From the NCBI RefSeq assembly GCF_002868715.1, contig NZ_PKLZ01000001.1, forward strand, positions 558,001-622,000: DNA of 64,000 nt, given 5' to 3'. The notes under the pieces were generated by a model that made no database searches, had not been told where the DNA came from, and saw nothing but the letters and a program-made list of their open reading frames with translations. A program made the translations under genes and the position numbers. Origin of the DNA: Kineobactrum sediminis (GTDB lineage Bacteria > Pseudomonadota > Gammaproteobacteria > Pseudomonadales > Halieaceae). Shown here piece after piece: positions 37,148 to 44,326 of this stretch; the first letter of the stretch is position 1; each line of letters begins with the position of its first letter.

Positions 37148-37175
37148 ACATTAGCACAGCTGGTCGCCAGAGCAA
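37148..37175 (-). promoter_or_regulatory. Probable sigma70 promoter for the pnt operon
   Basis: On the minus strand TTGCTC (37175-37170) and TAATGT (37153-37148) are 16 bp apart, giving a leader of about 104 nt before pntAA. It is assigned by consensus match only. Confidence 0.4.
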
Positions 37176-37176
37176 A

Positions 37177-37223
37177 ATGCCCACACCCCCGCCGGAATCA
37201 TTTCCGCTCGGGCATGTGGGCAT
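37177..37223 (-). terminator. Long imperfect hairpin downstream of chrR
   Basis: Outer arms ATGCCCACA (37177-37185) and TGTGGGCAT (37215-37223) are complementary. An inner stem CGGAA/TTCCG (37193-37197 with 37202-37206) sits between them. On the minus strand the outer arm is followed by TTTT. It lies 47 bp after the chrR stop. A second short stem (GGGCGGG/CCCGCCC, 37248-37265) precedes it. A factor-independent terminator for rpoE-chrR is plausible but imperfect. Confidence 0.4.
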
Positions 37224-37269
37224 CCGGAAGAGTATAGAACGCTTTGGGCGGGTTATCCCGCCCTCGGTG

Positions 37270-37926
37270 TCAGCCTGCTCGAAGCTGCAGGAAAGAGTTC
37301 ATCCAGCGATACTGCCAGCCGGTGAATCGAAGGGGCGCATCCAGGACCGCAAGACAGATACAATCCTCGGTCTGGAGGGCGGTAGGAGCGTGCGAATCAT
37401 CCAGCTCGCGGTAAATGAAGTCGCCCTCGTGATAGCTTCCGGCAGCATCCGAAAAACCACCCTGCAAGACCAGGGTCATCTCCGAGCCGCGGTGTTTGTG
37501 CTCGGGAATACGACCACCTGCCTTGATATGATACAGGGCAAATTCGTAGTTGGGGTCACCGGTTTTGACGTAGCTGATGCGCAGCGAAGAGGTGATTTTT
37601 TTCCACACAAGCTCGGAAAAATCCCCATTCATCAGCCGCTGCAGCAGCGCCGGCAACCGCCCCCCGGCAACCGAACCGGCGCGAGAATAGCTCAGCGGAG
37701 GCTGCTCATCCAGACGGGCAAGTACCGCTTCCAGCTGGGCCTCCCCAACCGGCTCCGGAGTCAGTCCCTCAAACAATACGGCGCCGAGATCCTGCAACCT
37801 GGCAGTCTGTCGCTGGCATTGCGGGCAGTAATTGAGATGGGCCGATATGCAGGCAGACTGAGCCAGGGGCATTATGCCGGCTGCATATTCGGTCAATAGG
37901 TCTATATCTGGATGAAACTTGGCCAT
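37270..37926 (-). CDS. chrR: ChrR-type zinc anti-sigma factor (cupin)
   Basis: 218 residues. The N-terminal zinc anti-sigma domain has His5, His30, Cys34 and Cys37 (H-x3-C-x2-C), the spacing of Rhodobacter sphaeroides ChrR. The C-terminal cupin has His143, His145, Glu149 and His179, the second metal site of that protein. In Rhodobacter ChrR holds sigma-E inactive until singlet oxygen is present; the same role is inferred here. The gene follows its sigma factor by 15 bp. The complete set of zinc ligands makes ChrR much more likely than a generic ZAS protein. Confidence 0.9.
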   Translation of the reverse strand: MAKFHPDIDLLTEYAAGIMPLAQSACISAHLNYCPQCQRQTARLQDLGAVLFEGLTPEPVGEAQLEAVLARLDEQPPLSYSRAGSVAGGRLPALLQRLMNGDFSELVWKKITSSLRISYVKTGDPNYEFALYHIKAGGRIPEHKHRGSEMTLVLQGGFSDAAGSYHEGDFIYRELDDSHAPTALQTEDCICLAVLDAPLRFTGWQYRWMNSFLQLRAG

Positions 37927-37941
37927 AATGTTCGCGTCTTG

Positions 37942-38556
37942 TTACCTGTCGATTTGAATTTGAAGTTTCTGGATTGCCAGTCGAACCCGTGACTTCACCG
38001 TGCCCAGAGGCAAATCCAACTCCGCCGCCGCCTCTGCATGCGATTTTCCTTCCATATACACCTTCGCCAGAATCTGCGCCTGGTCCGGCGGCAGCGAGGC
38101 CATCAGCTCATGGATCCGGTCGCGGCTGCGGCGGGTCTGCAACATGGCGAACGGTTCAGCAGGCTCCTGGTCCGGCGTAAAATCTTCCGCCGCCAGGGGC
38201 GTGTTGAACTTTTGCAAGCGCCTGAACATGTCGGTTCGGCAGTTACGGGCAATCGTATACACCCATGTACTCGCCGCAGCGCGTTCCGGATCAAATCCGC
38301 GGGCTTTCTGCCAGACTTTGAGCATGACTTCCTGCACCAGCTCATCGGCATGGGTAGCCGACATGGTTGAACCAGAGAGCGCGAACGCCTTGATCAGGGG
38401 TGCGAAATGACGAAAGAACCGCGTAAACGCCGCGCGATCCTCTTTCGAGGCTATCAGCGTGAGGCACTCGCTCCATTCGTCGGTTCGACGTCCGGAGGAA
38501 CCCTGCCAACTCGTTACACTGCCGCTTTCCCTGTCTTCCACAAACGCTCTCCGCAT
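37942..38556 (-). CDS. rpoE: ECF sigma factor, RpoE/EcfG-unrelated ChrR-partner type (singlet-oxygen response)
   Basis: 204 residues from ATG 38556 (MRRAFVEDRE). A TTG-initiated longer reading (38607) would overlap the sigma factor's own promoter, so I prefer the shorter form. Region 2 spans about 43-115, with DELVQEVMLKVWQKA and STWVYTIARNCRTDMFRR. Region 4 spans about 148-200, with LPPDQAQILAKVYMEGKSHAEAAAEL and the helix-turn-helix GTVKSRVRLAIQKL. Pairing with chrR assigns it to the ChrR-controlled ECF group that answers singlet oxygen or photo-oxidative stress. It is probably autoregulated. Confidence 0.9.
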   Translation of the reverse strand: MRRAFVEDRESGSVTSWQGSSGRRTDEWSECLTLIASKEDRAAFTRFFRHFAPLIKAFALSGSTMSATHADELVQEVMLKVWQKARGFDPERAAASTWVYTIARNCRTDMFRRLQKFNTPLAAEDFTPDQEPAEPFAMLQTRRSRDRIHELMASLPPDQAQILAKVYMEGKSHAEAAAELDLPLGTVKSRVRLAIQKLQIQIDR

Positions 38557-38578
38557 CTTCTCATTGCCTGCTGTCCAG

Positions 38579-38606
38579 TATACGCTGCCTCTGGCATCCC
38601 GGATCA
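38579..38606 (-). promoter_or_regulatory. ECF sigma-E-type autoregulatory promoter of rpoE-chrR
   Basis: On the minus strand TGATCC (38606-38601) and CGTATA (38584-38579) are separated by 16 bp. TGATCC is the -35 recognised by Rhodobacter sigma-E with its ChrR partner. The predicted start lies just before the rpoE ATG, which supports the shorter rpoE reading. Confidence 0.7.
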
Positions 38607-38632
38607 ACCCATCCTTGCCATTATAAACGGAT

Positions 38633-38660
38633 TGATCCGTTGACGGCGCGAAGGCGTACT
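38633..38660 (+). promoter_or_regulatory. ECF sigma-E-type promoter of the oxidoreductase-DUF1365-CFA operon
   Basis: TGATCC (38633-38638), a 16-bp spacer and CGTACT (38655-38660) repeat the architecture of the opposite-strand rpoE promoter, 26 bp away. The predicted leader to the TTG at 38723 is about 55 nt. Confidence 0.65.
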
Positions 38661-38722
38661 CTGGAATATTATCAACACCCCGGTGCGACTCGCCTCGAGA
38701 TCGCTCCCGAAGGAGCCCTCAC

Positions 38723-39982
38723 TTGAAAATTGCAGTCATCGGATCAGGCATCTCTGGCCTGGCCTGCGCGCACTACCTGAGCGCAGCACACCAGGTTACG
38801 GTGTTTGAGGCCGGCAGCCAGGTCGGCGGCCATACGGCCACCGTCGACGTCCGGCTCGGTACACGCCGCTACGCGGTCGACACCGGTTTCATTGTGTTCA
38901 ACGACTGGACCTATCCCAACTTCATCGCCCTGATGGATGAACTGGGGGTCAGCAGCAAAGCCACTGACATGGGTTTCAGTGTGACCGATGGGCACTCGGG
39001 CACAGAATATTCCGGCAGCAGCATAAATACCCTTTTTGCCCAACGCCGCAACCTGCTTTCCCCGCGCTTTATCGGCATGGTCCGGGATATCCTCCGCTTC
39101 AACCGGGAATCCGTAGCAGACCTTGACGCCGGCCGCCTGCAGGAGGGCGAGACGCTGGGTCACTACCTCAGCCGCAAGGGCTACGGCGAGGCGTTCTGCC
39201 GGCAGTACCTGGTACCCATGGGCTCGGCGATCTGGTCGGCTGATTGCGCCAGCATTACCGAATTTCCGCTTGAATTTTTTCTGAGGTTCTTTCGCAACCA
39301 CGGCCTGCTGTCTGTGAACAACCGCCCGCAGTGGCGGGTGATTGAAGGTGGGTCACGGGAGTATCTGCGGCCCCTGTGCCATCGTTTCGAGCAGCGAATA
39401 CGTACCAATAGTCCCATTGCCGGGATACGGCGTACGGCCCAGGGGGTGACGTTGCAGGTGCGCGGTGGAGAGCTTTTTCACTTTGATGAAGTCGTTGTCG
39501 CCACTCACTCTGACCAGGCGCTGGCCCTGCTGGAAGACCCCAGCGCGGAGGAGACGGCAATACTGTCGGCCCTGCCCTACCAGAACAATGAGGTGGTATT
39601 GCACACCGATACCCGCCTGCTGCCCAAAAACCGGAAAACCTGGTCGAGCTGGAACTATCGCCTCGGTGTCGACGAACAGCGCGCCGTCGTGACCTACAAT
39701 ATGAATATTTTACAGGGGCTGCAGGCACCCGAGACTTTCTGTGTAACACTTAATGATACCAGCGCTATCAACCCGAACAAAATACTCGGTACGTTCAACT
39801 ACGCGCACCCGGTTTTTTCACTGGCGGGGGTTGCGGCTCAGTCACGCTGGGCTGACATCAACGGCCAGCGCCGTACCTGGTATTGTGGAGCGTATTGGCG
39901 CAATGGCTTTCATGAGGATGGTGTTACCAGCGCCCTGCGGGTCGCCGAGGCCATCGGCAAGGACAACAGGATAGCAGCGTGA
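38723..39982 (+). CDS. FAD-dependent NAD(P)-binding oxidoreductase (amine-oxidase family)
   Basis: 419 residues from a TTG start with AGGAG 8 bp upstream. An N-terminal dinucleotide-binding motif GSGISGLACAHYL (about 7-19), the FAD-ribose glutamate in VFEAGSQVGGHT, and the VDTGFIVFNDWTYPNF segment place it among the amine-oxidase-like flavoproteins. These are regularly found next to DUF1365 and CFA-synthase genes. The substrate is unknown; desaturation or oxidation of a phospholipid acyl chain is an inference from neighbours. It ends in a 4-bp overlap with the DUF1365 gene. Confidence 0.85.
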   Translation: MKIAVIGSGISGLACAHYLSAAHQVTVFEAGSQVGGHTATVDVRLGTRRYAVDTGFIVFNDWTYPNFIALMDELGVSSKATDMGFSVTDGHSGTEYSGSSINTLFAQRRNLLSPRFIGMVRDILRFNRESVADLDAGRLQEGETLGHYLSRKGYGEAFCRQYLVPMGSAIWSADCASITEFPLEFFLRFFRNHGLLSVNNRPQWRVIEGGSREYLRPLCHRFEQRIRTNSPIAGIRRTAQGVTLQVRGGELFHFDEVVVATHSDQALALLEDPSAEETAILSALPYQNNEVVLHTDTRLLPKNRKTWSSWNYRLGVDEQRAVVTYNMNILQGLQAPETFCVTLNDTSAINPNKILGTFNYAHPVFSLAGVAAQSRWADINGQRRTWYCGAYWRNGFHEDGVTSALRVAEAIGKDNRIAA

Positions 39983-40737
39983 AGTCACGACTGTACCAGG
40001 GGTGGTTGAACCATCAGCGCTTTCTGCCCAAGCCTCATGGCTTCGGCTATCGCGTTTTCATGCCCTATATCTGCCTCGACGAACTGCCCGAGCTGTTCCG
40101 TTCGCGCTGGCTATGGTCCGCCTCCGGCCGGGCCCTGGCCAGCTTCAGGCGCAGCGATTTTCTCGGGGATCCAACCCGGCCATTGCAGGACGAAGTTCGC
40201 AGGCGCATTCATGAGGAGACGGGATACCGGCACTCGGGCCCCATCTACCTGCTGGCAAACCTGCGCTATTTTGGCTATTCAATCAACCCGATCGCCTGTT
40301 ATTACTGTTTCAACGAAGACGAAACGGAGCTTGAATACCTGGTCGCCGAGGTTACCAATACACCCTGGAACGAGCGTCACAGCTATGTATTGAAAGGGTC
40401 GGGACAGGAGCGCTGGCTACGCCAGGAGTTCGACAAGGCCATGCATGTGTCGCCCTTCAACCCGATGGCCATGCGCTACCATTGGCGCAGCAGCACACCC
40501 GGGGAGACACTTTCGGTCCATCTGGCCACCAGCAATAATGAGGGAGACAAGGTGTTCGCCGCCACCCTCGCTCTGGAGGCCCGACCCATGACCGGCCGCA
40601 ACCTCAACCGGGTACTCTGGCGCTACCCGATGATGACCGCGAAGATCGCCATGGCAATTTACTGGCAGGCCCTGCGCTTGTTCATAAAGGGCATACCAAT
40701 CCATTCCCACCCCCGATCAAAAATCCCTGGAGCATAA
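39979..40737 (+). CDS. DUF1365 family protein
   Basis: 252 residues from a GTG overlapping the previous stop. The start SRLYQGWLNHQRFLPKPHGFGYRVF, the central YLLANLRYFGYSINPIACYYCF and the NTPWNERHSYVL block are the conserved parts of DUF1365. The family almost always lies between the flavoprotein and CFA-synthase genes, and its biochemical function is not known to me. A single hydrophobic stretch near the C-terminus (AMAIYWQALRLFIKGI) may touch the membrane. Confidence 0.88.
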   Translation: MKSRLYQGWLNHQRFLPKPHGFGYRVFMPYICLDELPELFRSRWLWSASGRALASFRRSDFLGDPTRPLQDEVRRRIHEETGYRHSGPIYLLANLRYFGYSINPIACYYCFNEDETELEYLVAEVTNTPWNERHSYVLKGSGQERWLRQEFDKAMHVSPFNPMAMRYHWRSSTPGETLSVHLATSNNEGDKVFAATLALEARPMTGRNLNRVLWRYPMMTAKIAMAIYWQALRLFIKGIPIHSHPRSKIPGA

Positions 40738-40738
40738 A

Positions 40739-42010
40739 ATGAACGATATGAGTGTCGGCCAGGTACGGCTGCAATCCAAGAGAATCCGTAGCCGCTGGTC
40801 AAACACCCACCTGGCTCGCAACCTGTTGTTGCGGGCCTTTGAAAACTTCAAAGTCGGCAGCCTGACCATCCACGATGGCGCGGAAACCCTGCGCGTAGGG
40901 CACCTCGAAGGTGACGGTGAACCTCATGCCGAGGTATTTGTCCACAACCAGCAGGCCTATGCAAGAATTCTGGCAGGCGGCACTATCGGCTCCGGCGAGG
41001 CCTATATGGCCGGCGACTGGAGCACACCGGACCTGACGACGGTGACACGCCTGTTTTGCGCCAACATGCGGGCCATGGAAGCGATGGAGGCGCGGCGCTC
41101 CTGGCCGGTGCGTGCAGGCCTCAAGCTCGCGCATGCCATGAATCGCAATACCCATGACGGCTCGCGGAAAAATATCGCCGCCCACTATGATCTCGGCAAT
41201 GATTTCTTCAGGCTTTTCCTGGATCCCACCATGATGTATTCCGCCGCGGTATTCGATACCCCGGATGCCACCCTCGAGGCCGCCTCGATAGCGAAACTGG
41301 ATGAAATCTGCAGCCAGCTGGAATTGCAACCGGATGACCACCTGTTGGAAATCGGCACCGGTTGGGGCGGTATGGCCATTCATGCGGCGCAACACTATGG
41401 TTGCCGGGTGACCACCACAACCATTTCCCGCGAACAGTACGAATACGCTCGCCGGCGGGTCAATGAACTGGGCCTGGCAGAACAGGTAACGGTCCTGTGC
41501 GACGACTACCGCACACTCAGCGGACAATACGACAAGCTGGTATCCATTGAAATGATTGAGGCGGTCGGGCACGACTTCTACAGCAGCTACTTCGCCCGCT
41601 GTAGCGACCTGCTCAAGCCGACCGGCAAAATGGTCATCCAGGCCATTACCATCAGTGACCAGCGCTACCAGCAGGCCCGGGATACGGTAGATTTCATCAA
41701 ACGCTATATTTTCCCCGGTGGCTGTCTGCCGTCGCTGGCCGTTATCGCCGACCATCTGGCGCGTGACACCGACATGCAACTGGTGCACCTGCGCGACATC
41801 ACCCTGGACTATGCCCGCACCCTGGCCTGTTGGCGCGAACGCTTTACCGCCGAGCTGGAAACAGTGCGACATATGGGTTTTGACGAACAGTTCATCCGCA
41901 TGTGGGAGTTCTACCTCTGTTACTGCGAGGGCGGCTTCCGGGAACGCATCATCAGCACCGTGCAACTGGCCTTTGCCAAGCCGGGTTACCGGGTACCTGC
42001 CAACGGCTGA
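40739..42010 (+). CDS. Cyclopropane-fatty-acyl-phospholipid synthase family methyltransferase
   Basis: 423 residues starting 1 bp after the DUF1365 stop. An N-terminal lipid-binding region (about 1-125, with AYMAGDWSTPDLTTV) precedes the SAM-binding core LEIGTGWGGMAIHAA (about 202). The family blocks YDLGNDFFRLFLD, MMYSAAVF, FVYR-like FIKRYIFPGGCLPSL and YEYARRRV are all present. It methylates unsaturated acyl chains on phospholipids. The product could be a cyclopropane or another methylated fatty acid, and I cannot tell which. Its probable control by the ChrR/RpoE system fits protection of membranes against singlet oxygen. A strictly housekeeping cfa would more likely stand alone. Confidence 0.88.
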   Translation: MNDMSVGQVRLQSKRIRSRWSNTHLARNLLLRAFENFKVGSLTIHDGAETLRVGHLEGDGEPHAEVFVHNQQAYARILAGGTIGSGEAYMAGDWSTPDLTTVTRLFCANMRAMEAMEARRSWPVRAGLKLAHAMNRNTHDGSRKNIAAHYDLGNDFFRLFLDPTMMYSAAVFDTPDATLEAASIAKLDEICSQLELQPDDHLLEIGTGWGGMAIHAAQHYGCRVTTTTISREQYEYARRRVNELGLAEQVTVLCDDYRTLSGQYDKLVSIEMIEAVGHDFYSSYFARCSDLLKPTGKMVIQAITISDQRYQQARDTVDFIKRYIFPGGCLPSLAVIADHLARDTDMQLVHLRDITLDYARTLACWRERFTAELETVRHMGFDEQFIRMWEFYLCYCEGGFRERIISTVQLAFAKPGYRVPANG

Positions 42011-42025
42011 AAGCTGGCGCCAGGG

Positions 42026-44326
42026 CTACACCGGACCCTCTTGCAGCGGACCCATACGATAGGTCCACCACGGCGGCAGCAGCGCCCGGTACGCCGGGTC
42101 ACTGTAGCGGCCGTCCACCAGCAGCGCCCGGCCATAGTCGGTTTCCAGGCGCACCACGCGACCCAGGGCCTGGCTGACTTTCTGCATACCGGGGTATTGG
42201 TAAGCGTGCGCAAAGCCACTGCCATAATGTTTCTGGTAGTGATTGCGCAGCTGCTCATTGGCCGCATTCACCTGCGGTAGCCCCACCCCGACCACCACGA
42301 CACTGCTGAGGTCATCGCCGGGCAGGTCAATACCCTCGCCAAAGGCTCCGCCAAGTACACAGAATGCCGCCACATCCCGCCGCTCGCCCAATTGTCGCAA
42401 CAGGCTGCCCCGGGCATCCGCATCCTGCCCGGGGGCCTGTACCCAGCGCAGGCGCCCTTCGGGCCAGCCCTGAGCCTCCAGCTCCACCAGGCAGGATTGC
42501 AGGTAACTGTAAGAGGAAAAATACAACAGGCAGTTGCCGGGGACCATGTCCAGCCACTGCCGCAACAGGGCAGCCAGCGCCGGCAGGCTATGCTGGCGCT
42601 GCTGGTAGCGAGTATCAATGTGGGTGGCCAACTGGACTTGCAGCTGTTCCCGGGCAAAGGACGAGCGCGCGCGGTAGGCCACTGCTTCCTGGTCAAGCCC
42701 AAGGCTGTCAAGAGTCCAGCGCTGCGGTGTCAGCGTTGCGGAAAAAGCCACAAGGGCATGCACGGGCTCGTGCCTCAAGGCCAGCAGGCGGCCGGGGTCC
42801 AGACAGTGCAATAGCAGTCGTGGGCCCTGGCCCCCGGTGTCTGCAACTACCTCCAGGCGGAATTCGTCACCCCAGAGTTCCACTACCCGCAGAAACTGCA
42901 ATACCGCAAAGTGCCAGTCCCGTAACGCCGGGCGCTGTTGCAGCAACAGCGGATCCAGCGCCAGCTGCTCCCCCAATTTCTCGAAGCATGCCTGTAGCAC
43001 CTTGTGCAGCTTATCGGGGATACTCTCGTGCCATTCATTCTGCGCACCTGGCAGCCGAGCTTTTTCAAGTGCGAGGAACTGCCGGTTACAGCGGTCCAGG
43101 AGCTTTTTCACTACGGCCGGTGCCTCTTTCCGGGCCAGAACCAGGGTTGACCGGGCCAGTTCCGCGCCGTACATCTGCCGGGCACGTTCCGGCAGGGTAT
43201 GCGCCTCGTCCAGCAGCACGGTCCAGCGCTCGGCACTGGCCGCCAGCCGTTCGGCAAGATTGGCAGTCAGGCTGAACACGTGGTGCACATCCGCGATAAT
43301 CATATCTACCCAGGGTGCGAGGTCCAGGCTCAGCTGGTAGGGGCAGACCTCAAAGCGCCGGGCCAGGCTCTCCAGCGCCGGTCGATCCAGCTGTTGCGTG
43401 TCCAGCGCCGCAGCCCGCGCTGCCGGCAACCGATCGTAATAGCCCCGCGCATAGGGACAGTCCTCACCATGACAGGCGCGACCGGGAGACAGGCATACCT
43501 GCTCCTTTGCAGTCAGGCTGAGGGCGTTGCCGGCATAACCCGCCCGCATTAACTGGTCGAAGGTGTGCTCGGCCGTGCGTCGGCCACTGATTTTACCGGT
43601 GGTGAAGACAATGCGTTCGTGCCTTCCGGTTGCCAGTGCCTTCAGTGCCGGATACAACACCGCCACTGTTTTACCGATGCCGGTTGGCGCCTCCAGCAAC
43701 AGCCGGCCCGCCTGGTGCACGCACTTGTATACCCGCTCCGACAACTCTCGCTGGCCCGGGCGAAAACCCCGGTGCGGAAAAGGCAGGTCTCGCAGGCTCA
43801 GGTCACGACGTGCGCGATGCGCCTGCACCAGAGCCAGCCAGGTGCCGTAACGATGCAGGGAATCCTCCAGAAATGCCCGCAGTTCAGCCCGGCTATAGTC
43901 CTGTTGCAGGCTGTGCTCGCGGTCTTTATCCAGCTCCAGCCAGGTCAGTTGTACGGTCAGCGCCTGCAGGTCCTCCTGTTCGGCAATCATTGCCGCGTAC
44001 AGCCGTCCCTGGGCGAGGTGCAGGCGCGTAACCGGCTCCGGAATTCGCGCGGGATCGACCCGGCAGGTCTTGATCTCCTCCACCAGGGCCCGGGTCTGGT
44101 CATAGCCGTCTGCGCGCCCGCGCACGCGCAACCCCAGGCCGGCGACCGGGGCACTGTAACTCACGGAAAATTCGCGCTGATAGGATGCAGGCCGATCCCG
44201 GTACACGCGTTGGTGACCCTCGATACCCTGCATCGCAGTAGGCGAGGGCGTGAAACGGTGATCAATATCACCCTGCCGGTGGCAAAACAAGGCCAGGTCG
44301 CGCACTGTGATGGTAAATTCAGTCAT
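42026..44326 (-). CDS. RecB-like nuclease fused to XPD/DinG-family Fe-S DNA helicase
   Basis: 766 residues from ATG 44326 (a GTG one codon upstream is possible). The N-terminal part has all RecB/Cas4-type nuclease motifs: His38, GRAD ending at Asp73, Glu84-Ile-Lys86, and QGRLY (Gln106-x3-Tyr110). The helicase follows: Walker A APTGIGKT (213-220), four cysteines 278, 285, 290 and 328 for a 4Fe-4S cluster, DEAH (373-376), GGAFGEGIDLPG and QALGRVVR. The XPD/DinG family unwinds 5'-3'. It overlaps the FAN1 gene upstream, so both probably act in one repair step. The exact activity of the nuclease part is inferred from motifs. Confidence 0.85.
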   Translation of the reverse strand: MTEFTITVRDLALFCHRQGDIDHRFTPSPTAMQGIEGHQRVYRDRPASYQREFSVSYSAPVAGLGLRVRGRADGYDQTRALVEEIKTCRVDPARIPEPVTRLHLAQGRLYAAMIAEQEDLQALTVQLTWLELDKDREHSLQQDYSRAELRAFLEDSLHRYGTWLALVQAHRARRDLSLRDLPFPHRGFRPGQRELSERVYKCVHQAGRLLLEAPTGIGKTVAVLYPALKALATGRHERIVFTTGKISGRRTAEHTFDQLMRAGYAGNALSLTAKEQVCLSPGRACHGEDCPYARGYYDRLPAARAAALDTQQLDRPALESLARRFEVCPYQLSLDLAPWVDMIIADVHHVFSLTANLAERLAASAERWTVLLDEAHTLPERARQMYGAELARSTLVLARKEAPAVVKKLLDRCNRQFLALEKARLPGAQNEWHESIPDKLHKVLQACFEKLGEQLALDPLLLQQRPALRDWHFAVLQFLRVVELWGDEFRLEVVADTGGQGPRLLLHCLDPGRLLALRHEPVHALVAFSATLTPQRWTLDSLGLDQEAVAYRARSSFAREQLQVQLATHIDTRYQQRQHSLPALAALLRQWLDMVPGNCLLYFSSYSYLQSCLVELEAQGWPEGRLRWVQAPGQDADARGSLLRQLGERRDVAAFCVLGGAFGEGIDLPGDDLSSVVVVGVGLPQVNAANEQLRNHYQKHYGSGFAHAYQYPGMQKVSQALGRVVRLETDYGRALLVDGRYSDPAYRALLPPWWTYRMGPLQEGPV

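Noticed and set aside
40799-41965. 388-codon open frame opposite the CFA-synthase-family gene
   Set aside because: It is a shadow of a strongly conserved gene on the other strand.
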